This document shows, piece by piece, positions 31,652 to 36,858 of a stretch of 36,858 bases of DNA. Under the pieces are notes generated by a model. It ran no database searches, was not told the origin of the DNA, and saw only the letters and a list, made by a program, of their open reading frames with translations. The translations under genes and the position numbers were made by a program. Every line of letters starts with the position of its first letter. The stretch's first letter is position 1. The stretch is from a virus: positions 1-36,858 of IMG/VR virus record IMGVR_UViG_3300037237_000043; one strand, given 5' to 3'.

Positions 31652-34600
31652 TGCCGCTGCCCATTGAGTCTGTGCTTGTCACGCCAAACACAACGGTTAG
31701 TGTTGAAGCAATCGAAGCTATTGAGGTCAGTCCGGTTGCCCACACGCTCTCTGTAACTGTGATCCCAACTGCACCGGGTCAGGTTGCGGTTATTACGTGT
31801 GGGACTCAGGGACTTCCTGGGGGCGGTGGTGATGTAGACTCCGTATTCGGCCGTACAGGTGTTGTTGTTGCAGCGGCAGATGATTACACGTTTGCAGAGA
31901 TTGCAGACACGCCGACGACGCTTGCGGGCTATGGCATTGCTGATGCGCTGACTGCCGCTCTAGCCGAAACCACATATGCACCGATAGCAGGTCCGTTCCC
32001 GTGGGCTGATGTATCGGGCGAGCCCACAACCATTGCTGGCTATGGCATCACGGACGTTTACACGAAAACGGCTGCGGATGCCCGCTATGTCCTCGATAGC
32101 ACAGTAGCCGCAGCGAGCGGTGTAGCATCGCTCGACAGTGGTGGGCATGTCCCTGTCGCGCAACTTCCGGCTTCAGTCGTCGGGGCACTAGAATATCAAG
32201 GGACGTGGAATGCTACCACGAACATACCCGCACTCGTAAGCAGCACAGGCACCAAAGGATTTTTCTACAAGGTCGCAACAGCGGGCACCACCAGCCTTGA
32301 CGGCAACAATAACTGGCACGTTGGCGATCTTGCGATCTTCGACGGTACCGTGTGGGATCAGGTTAGCAGCTACGAAGCAGTTGCAAGTGTCTTCGGACGT
32401 ACGGGCGCTGTTGTCGCCGCAACAGACGATTACTCTTTTGCACAGATCGGTGCCACGCCGACAACGTTGGCCGGTTACGGAATTGCAGACGCTATTACTG
32501 CCGCGACAGCCGCAAGCACATACGCACCGATAGCATCGCCCACACTAACTGGCGATCCCAAAGCCCCTACGGCTGCGGTAGATACTAACACCACACAGTT
32601 AGCGACTACTGCGATGGTGCTTGGACAAGCGGCGTCTGCCACTCCAGTGATGGATGGCTCTGCCGCTGTGGGTGTCAGTACGCGGTTTGCACGCGCGGAC
32701 CACGTACACGCGAGTGATACAAGCCGTGCGCCGATTGCGTCTCCTGTTCTCACGGGAATCCCTGAAGCTCCTACAGCTTCTCCCCTTACTGGCAACACTC
32801 AACTAGCAACTACGGCCTATGCGGACGCTGCGGCTGCTGCGGCTGGTGGCGGTGGGGCCGTCGATAGCGTCTTCGGGCGCACTGGCGTTGTGGTTGCAGT
32901 CGCAGACGATTACACCTTCGCAGAGTTGGCGAGCATTCCAACAACTGTTGCGGGCTACGGCATCACTGATGCTTACACGAAAACGGCCGGTGATGCTCGA
33001 TACGCCGCGATTGCTGGTCCGTTCCCCTGGTCTGATGTATCCACTACCCCGACCACGGTCGCCGGGTATGGCATCACCGATGCTTACACTAAGACAGCAG
33101 CGGACGCACGCTATGTGCTTGACAGTGAGGTTGCAGCGGCAAGCGGTGTGGCCTCACTTGACAGCGGTGGTCATGTTCCCGTCGCACAGCTTCCGGCATC
33201 CGTTGTTGGCGCTCTTGAGTATCAAGGGACATGGGATGCTAACGCCAACAGTCCCGCACTTGTCAGCAGCACTGGTACCAAAGGCTTTTTCTACAAAGTC
33301 AGTACGGCGGGCAGTACGACACTGGACGGTAATACCAACTGGCATCTTGGAGACCTTGCGATTTTCGATGGTGCCGTCTGGGATAAAGTAGACAACTACG
33401 AAACCGTGACTAGCGTCTTAGGGCGCACAGGTGCAGTAGTGGCAACCTCTGGTGACTACACGGTTTCTGAAGTCACGGGCGCTGCACCGACAGCCTCTCC
33501 GACATTTACAGGCGTCCCGGCCGCTCCGACCGCTGCTGTAGATACCAACACGACACAGCTTGCCACGACCGCGATGGTGCTGGCTCAAGCCGCATCGGCT
33601 AGTCCCGTTATGGACGGCTCGGTAGCAGTTGGTGTTTCTACACGTTATGCGCGTGCAGACCACGTACATGCAAGTGATACGAGTCGTGCCCCGACTGCAT
33701 CACCCACATTTACTGGAGTGCCTGCGGCCCCAACAGCAGCGGTTGGGACTAATACAACACAGGTTGCTACAACGGCGATGGTAATAGGGCAGGCTGCTAC
33801 TGCCAACCCAGTCATGGATGGCTCAGTAGCAGTGGGCGTCAGCACTACCTTTGCTCGCGCCGACCACGTACACGCTTCAGATACCACGCGCGCACCAATA
33901 GCATCGCCCACCTTCACGGGAGTGCCAGCGGCCCCCACTGCCGCTGTTGACACGAATACCACGCAGCTTGCCACTACGGCAATGGTCCTTGGACAAGCTG
34001 CATCAGCAACACCGATAGTGGATGGTACAGCAGCCGTTGGTACTAGCACGCGATATTCGCGTGCAGACCACGTACACCCGACAGACACATCAAGAGCCCC
34101 GACTGTATCCCCGACTTTCACGGGAACCCCTCTAGCTCCCACGGCTACCCCGCTTACTGATAACACACAGGTAGCGACAACTGCATATGTGGACGCAGCG
34201 GTTACAGCCGGTGGTGGTGGAGGGGGCGCTGTCGCAAGCGTTTTCACACGCACGGGTGCGGTGGCTGCTGCGGCTGGGGACTACACCTTCCCACAGATTA
34301 CGCTAACCGGCAAGGACATTGCCAATGCCGCGTACGGCGTTCTTGCGACCGACTATCAGATTTTCACTGGCACGACGCTGACGGCCAATCGGCTGCTGAC
34401 GCTACCAGCCGCAACGAACAAGATGCAACTGCTGGTGTCGGACCCGCAAAACAAGCTGTCCACGTTCGCCATCACCGTCATCGCTGGCTCGGGTGATAAC
34501 GTCAATGGGGTCACGACCGCAGTAACGTGCCTCGGTGTTGCCTACGGACAAACGTGGCTGGAGTCAGACGGCACCCACTCGTGGACGATGGTGACGGACA

Positions 34601-34983
34601 GTCCCACAATCTCGATTACACCGGGGACGTATGGGACGGCTACGACCGTGCCAGCCATCGTAGTCAATGCGGCTGGCGACATCACAGCCATTTCCTCAGT
34701 GACTATCGCCGCACCCGCTCCAGTGGTGACTCTCGTTTCTGGCGCGGTGTTTCCATATACGGTGACGACAGCGGTACAAGGCTTTCTCTTCATCAACGGA
34801 AGCACATCGACTGTTGTTATCACCCTGCCAACCCATGCGTTGGGCCAGTTCTACACAATCAAGAACACAGGAACCACTAACAACCTGACGATTAACAACT
34901 CGGCCGGTACGTTACAGCAGACGATCATTCCCGGTGCGTTCAATACGTTTATCGACGACAGCACTATCTGGAATATCTTTTAA
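31651..34983 (+). CDS. Tail fibre with modular repeats
   Basis: 1,110 residues. A 182-residue module (31840-32385) is repeated with exactly the same length at 32866-33411, about 80% identical. Four phage tail-repeat units of about 68 residues (ASPTFTGVPAAPTAAVDTNT, ending in RADHVHASDTSRAP) follow or intervene, plus two shorter ones (LTGIPEAP; FTGTPLAPTATP). The HxH motif in RADHVHP-type sequence is known in trimeric phage fibres, where it can bind metal. The C-terminal 200 residues are a beta-rich tip. The protein would form a trimeric fibre that contacts the host; repeat number likely varies between relatives. It is coupled by TAATG to the small beta protein upstream. Confidence 0.85.
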   Translation: MPLPIESVLVTPNTTVSVEAIEAIEVSPVAHTLSVTVIPTAPGQVAVITCGTQGLPGGGGDVDSVFGRTGVVVAAADDYTFAEIADTPTTLAGYGIADALTAALAETTYAPIAGPFPWADVSGEPTTIAGYGITDVYTKTAADARYVLDSTVAAASGVASLDSGGHVPVAQLPASVVGALEYQGTWNATTNIPALVSSTGTKGFFYKVATAGTTSLDGNNNWHVGDLAIFDGTVWDQVSSYEAVASVFGRTGAVVAATDDYSFAQIGATPTTLAGYGIADAITAATAASTYAPIASPTLTGDPKAPTAAVDTNTTQLATTAMVLGQAASATPVMDGSAAVGVSTRFARADHVHASDTSRAPIASPVLTGIPEAPTASPLTGNTQLATTAYADAAAAAAGGGGAVDSVFGRTGVVVAVADDYTFAELASIPTTVAGYGITDAYTKTAGDARYAAIAGPFPWSDVSTTPTTVAGYGITDAYTKTAADARYVLDSEVAAASGVASLDSGGHVPVAQLPASVVGALEYQGTWDANANSPALVSSTGTKGFFYKVSTAGSTTLDGNTNWHLGDLAIFDGAVWDKVDNYETVTSVLGRTGAVVATSGDYTVSEVTGAAPTASPTFTGVPAAPTAAVDTNTTQLATTAMVLAQAASASPVMDGSVAVGVSTRYARADHVHASDTSRAPTASPTFTGVPAAPTAAVGTNTTQVATTAMVIGQAATANPVMDGSVAVGVSTTFARADHVHASDTTRAPIASPTFTGVPAAPTAAVDTNTTQLATTAMVLGQAASATPIVDGTAAVGTSTRYSRADHVHPTDTSRAPTVSPTFTGTPLAPTATPLTDNTQVATTAYVDAAVTAGGGGGGAVASVFTRTGAVAAAAGDYTFPQITLTGKDIANAAYGVLATDYQIFTGTTLTANRLLTLPAATNKMQLLVSDPQNKLSTFAITVIAGSGDNVNGVTTAVTCLGVAYGQTWLESDGTHSWTMVTDSPTISITPGTYGTATTVPAIVVNAAGDITAISSVTIAAPAPVVTLVSGAVFPYTVTTAVQGFLFINGSTSTVVITLPTHALGQFYTIKNTGTTNNLTINNSAGTLQQTIIPGAFNTFIDDSTIWNIF
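31840..32385 (+). repeat. Tail fibre module, copy 1
   Basis: 546 bases coding 182 residues from SVFGRTGVVVA to the next SVFGR. Copy 2 at 32866-33411 has exactly the same length; I count 36 amino acid differences. The DNA is far more diverged than the protein. Confidence 0.85.
32866..33411 (+). repeat. Tail fibre module, copy 2
   Basis: Partner of 31840-32385. Residues 89-123 of the module are identical in both copies, yet 23 of the 35 codons differ, all synonymously. Confidence 0.85.
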
Positions 34984-34998
34984 CCGGGAGCGGCATAG

Positions 34999-35802
34999 AT
35001 GCCAGCAGTTATCAACGCGGTCTGTGGCTATCCGTTTACGGGCCGTTTTCATGTCATCTCGCCGGGCGGCACCCGAAACGCAGCGACCGCATCTGCGGTA
35101 AGTGGAGTCACCGCTGCAACGGCCATCTTCAGTGGAAAAATCCGTTGTACAACGGATCGCCTTCGGAGTATGGCCGCATCAGGCATCGCGTCCTATCTCA
35201 TAACCGACAGTGATGGGGACATCAGTGGGTCTAGTCTCAAGGTAGAGATTTATGCCCACACTAATGCCGGTCCTACCACCATGTCGTGGGTCTTACATGG
35301 CTATTCGACTGGCACAACGTCACTCCATACAACGACGGTGACTCCGGTACTTATATCGACACTGCCAGTAGCAACCGCCGACCATATCCTTTATTTCGAG
35401 TGGAATAACACCGCAAAACAAGTGCTTCTTTTCATATTCGATGAGTTCGGAACCATCGTCGCAAGTCAGTCAGATACCGGCACTGCATATGGCGCACTCA
35501 ATGGCGTGGGCTTCGTTACGCTCGGAGACAGTCCAAGCAGTAATATCGGTCCAACATGCTCATGGAATGGCATCGCCCTGTATAACGTCGCACTGACTGG
35601 CGCACAGCGTTGGTCGCCCCCCGCAACATCGGACACAGGGATCATCTATCTGTGTCAGATGAACGACAAGACATCAGGCGTGACGCCGACAACGATGGCC
35701 GCGCAAGTGGGATCGCCAGGACTCACGATTGATCTAACGGCCACATCGGGCTGGAACTATGCCACTAAGGGCATATGGGGCGGCCACCGCAACGCTTTCT
35801 AA
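34999..35802 (+). CDS. Fibre-associated LamG-like protein
   Basis: 267 residues with GGGAG before the ATG. A single beta-sandwich (concanavalin A/LamG-like) domain is suggested by alternating strands and by YFEWNNTAKQVLLFIFD, WNGIALYNVALTG and IIYLCQMNDKTSG. Such proteins after the fibre gene are often receptor-binding or distal fibre subunits. It has no signal peptide, in contrast to the secreted lectin-like protein at 23342, so it is probably a virion component. Confidence 0.68.
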   Translation: MPAVINAVCGYPFTGRFHVISPGGTRNAATASAVSGVTAATAIFSGKIRCTTDRLRSMAASGIASYLITDSDGDISGSSLKVEIYAHTNAGPTTMSWVLHGYSTGTTSLHTTTVTPVLISTLPVATADHILYFEWNNTAKQVLLFIFDEFGTIVASQSDTGTAYGALNGVGFVTLGDSPSSNIGPTCSWNGIALYNVALTGAQRWSPPATSDTGIIYLCQMNDKTSGVTPTTMAAQVGSPGLTIDLTATSGWNYATKGIWGGHRNAF

Positions 35803-35868
35803 CTTCCGATATATCACTGAATTGTCACTCTCGGCGCGTTGGTATATATATCAACTGGAGACTTCCGC

Positions 35869-36261
35869 ATGGACATTCTACTGCTCGTCGGCACACATAT
35901 CCTTGCCTTCATTGCGGGTGCCCTCTGTTTTCATCTGCCGTTCGCGAAGGCTTCAGAGATCAAAGCTGTAGACGCGCCTGCTGCGAGCGTCACGGGTTTG
36001 GAGATGGCCGATGCCGTGCGCCCAGTAGTGAGTAGTGTTGCGCCGACTCCTGTTGCGCCATCGACGCCTGCACCGCACATGATAACTAACCCATCACCGT
36101 CAGTGACTATACCTGTTGCTGGATCGAAGGTCACGGGCAACCGTGCTCAACGTCTGGAAGCGGGCGCGGTTGCGAAGATGCGTGAAGTTGAAGCTGTGGC
36201 CGATCATGCAGCGCGTACGCTTGTGCCGAGAAAGCGTAGACCCATCGTCGTCAAGAAATAG
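35869..36261 (+). CDS. Membrane-anchored Pro-rich protein
   Basis: 130 residues from the ATG at 35869, with GGAG 8 bases upstream and an AT-rich patch (GGTATATATATC) before it. One N-terminal TM segment (about 3-25, LLLVGTHILAFIAGALCFHL) is followed by a Pro/Val/Ser-rich stretch and a helical, basic C-terminus (RAQRLEAGAVAKMREVEAVA then RKRRP). The layout of TM, linker and helix is compatible with an inner spanin or another lysis or envelope factor, but there is no partner gene beside it. Confidence 0.65.
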   Translation: MDILLLVGTHILAFIAGALCFHLPFAKASEIKAVDAPAASVTGLEMADAVRPVVSSVAPTPVAPSTPAPHMITNPSPSVTIPVAGSKVTGNRAQRLEAGAVAKMREVEAVADHAARTLVPRKRRPIVVKK

Positions 36262-36266
36262 TTTCG

Positions 36267-36437
36267 GTGGGCGACGACCACTACTGTGCAGTGTGCGACA
36301 GGCACTTTTCTACTTGGCGCACCATGCGCGCACACGGGGAATCGTTAACGCACTACGAAGCCGTGGCCGAACGAGAGGAACGGGGGACGCCGCAAAGGCC
36401 AGAAAGCAAAACGACCGATGTTCTCAGGCCGGAATGA
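36267..36437 (+). CDS. 56-residue C2H2 zinc-finger microprotein
   Basis: The GTG at 36267 lies five bases after the previous stop; there is no strong ribosome site, so translation would be coupled. The N-terminal half is a canonical classical zinc finger: C7-x2-C10-x3-F14-x5-M20-x2-H23-x5-H29 (YCAVCDRHFSTWRTMRAH). The rest is a charged tail (EAVAEREERGTPQRPE). Single C2H2 fingers are the rule in eukaryotes and rare in bacteria and phages. It probably binds DNA or a host protein. The TGA stop is followed by non-coding sequence. Confidence 0.6.
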   Translation: MGDDHYCAVCDRHFSTWRTMRAHGESLTHYEAVAEREERGTPQRPESKTTDVLRPE

Positions 36438-36734
36438 ATCCAGCGATGGCTGCAACTCCTGTGCCGCAAGGTTAGCTTAGGATGATAAACCACACTAAAC
36501 TCGCTATAAAGCCGATATGCCCATGACTCGGTAGTGTCGGCATAGTAGCCCACCATGCCGACCAATCCGTGCGCCTTGCCGCCCTGCTCACGATTTGCGG
36601 CACTTGACCCCATCGGGGCTACTAGATGGTGTCCAACCGAGCCCGAGGCTTCTGAGGGCATTGTGGGCGGTATGGCCGTTTCCCACTGGCCGAGTTAGGT
36701 GCCAATCCCAGCCCCCTACTACAAAGTGGGTCAA
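36438..36734 (+). other. Folded non-coding island F near the right end
   Basis: No credible ORF. Stems by eye: TATGCC-(CAT)-GAC with GTC-GGCATA (36516-36544), 9 bp with a 3-base bulge; TGCCGC/GCGGCA (36577-36602); CCCC-ATC-GGGG (36608-36618); AGCC-CGA-GGCT (near 36640). The stretch AGTTAGGTGCCA at about 36693 repeats a stretch at about 10026 in island C. It leads into a tandem repeat. Confidence 0.4.
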
Positions 36735-36805
36735 ATGACGCACCCCCCTACACAAGAGAGTAGTATACCGATGACGCACCCCCCTACACAAGAGAGTAGT
36801 ATACC
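36735..36805. repeat. Tandem direct repeat, two copies of 35 bp with 36-bp period
   Basis: Copy 1 is 36735-36769 and copy 2 is 36771-36805; both start ATGACGCACCCCCC and end AGAGTAGTATACC, identical throughout, with one G between. Inside, CTAC and GTAG can form a short hairpin. The copies lie outside genes. They may be paired phage promoters, replication iterons or protein-binding sites. The reverse strand reads TACTCTCTTGTGTAGGGGGG, loosely like the ACTCACTATAGGG part of T7 promoters. Confidence 0.8.
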
Positions 36806-36858
36806 AAAACGTTCGATGCCGGGCGGGCGAAGATCCTGCGTTCACACGGAGTACACTG

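Noticed and set aside
33645-34253. Long reverse-strand frame in the tail fibre gene
   Set aside because: It is the mirror of repetitive, Ala/Thr-rich coding sequence on the + strand, which carries known tail-repeat motifs.
36805-36840. GTTCGATGCC resembling a tRNA T-loop
   Set aside because: No matching acceptor, anticodon or D arm can be built around it within the window.
36588-36845. Reverse-strand ORF of 85 codons at the right end
   Set aside because: It consists largely of the translated tandem repeat and GC-rich hairpins, has no ribosome site and runs against all other genes.

Overview
The window is a stretch of a tailed double-stranded DNA phage (Caudoviricetes) with siphovirus morphology. 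All genes I can support lie on the + strand. The order small subunit terminase, GpA-type large terminase, lambda-type portal, protease-capsid fusion, head completion, tail tube, assembly chaperone pair, tape measure, tail tip and fibres is that of a long non-contractile-tailed phage. The left end carries a T7-like single-subunit RNA polymerase. That polymerase with a lambda/HK97-type virion recalls Xanthomonas phage Xp10 and relatives, not podoviruses of the T7 type. No DNA polymerase, helicase, primase, integrase or endolysin is visible, so the genome probably continues beyond one or both ends. The host is unknown. Good Shine-Dalgarno sites, a lipobox protein and a Sec signal peptide point to a bacterium, probably Gram-negative. 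Some proline-rich Ig-like sequence recalls environmental phyla such as Gemmatimonadota, but that is only an impression. Layout: 0.1-3.8 kb holds a zinc-binding protein, the RNA polymerase, an SSB and an intrinsic terminator. 3.9-5.4 kb holds two Ala/Pro-rich proteins with similar leaders and C-termini, then a conserved phage protein of unknown role. 5.4-9.95 kb is an accessory block: a folded non-coding stretch, a 38-residue zinc ribbon, a morphogenesis-like protein, two HNH nucleases, small membrane proteins and a TPR-glycosyltransferase. 10.3-17.1 kb is the packaging and head module. 17.2-22.3 kb is head completion and tail. 22.3-25.1 kb is a second accessory block: HNH nuclease, small metallopeptidase, His-rich lipoprotein, secreted Ig/lectin-like protein and three tiny ORFs, two of them membrane proteins. 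25.3-35.8 kb is the distal tail and fibres. 35.9-36.9 kb has a membrane protein, a 56-residue C2H2 zinc-finger ORF and a tandem 36-bp repeat. How it works together: the polymerase presumably transcribes the long co-directional late array. Most genes are tightly coupled by TAATG or ATGA overlaps. Coupling is broken only at intrinsic terminators and at several unusually long, hairpin-dense non-coding islands at about 4.85, 5.4, 9.95, 19.25, 25.1, 30.8 and 36.45 kb. These islands, one with a terminator/antiterminator pair and one with a three-way junction, are the least explained feature of the window. All pairings and residue counts were worked out by eye; no folding or database search was run.
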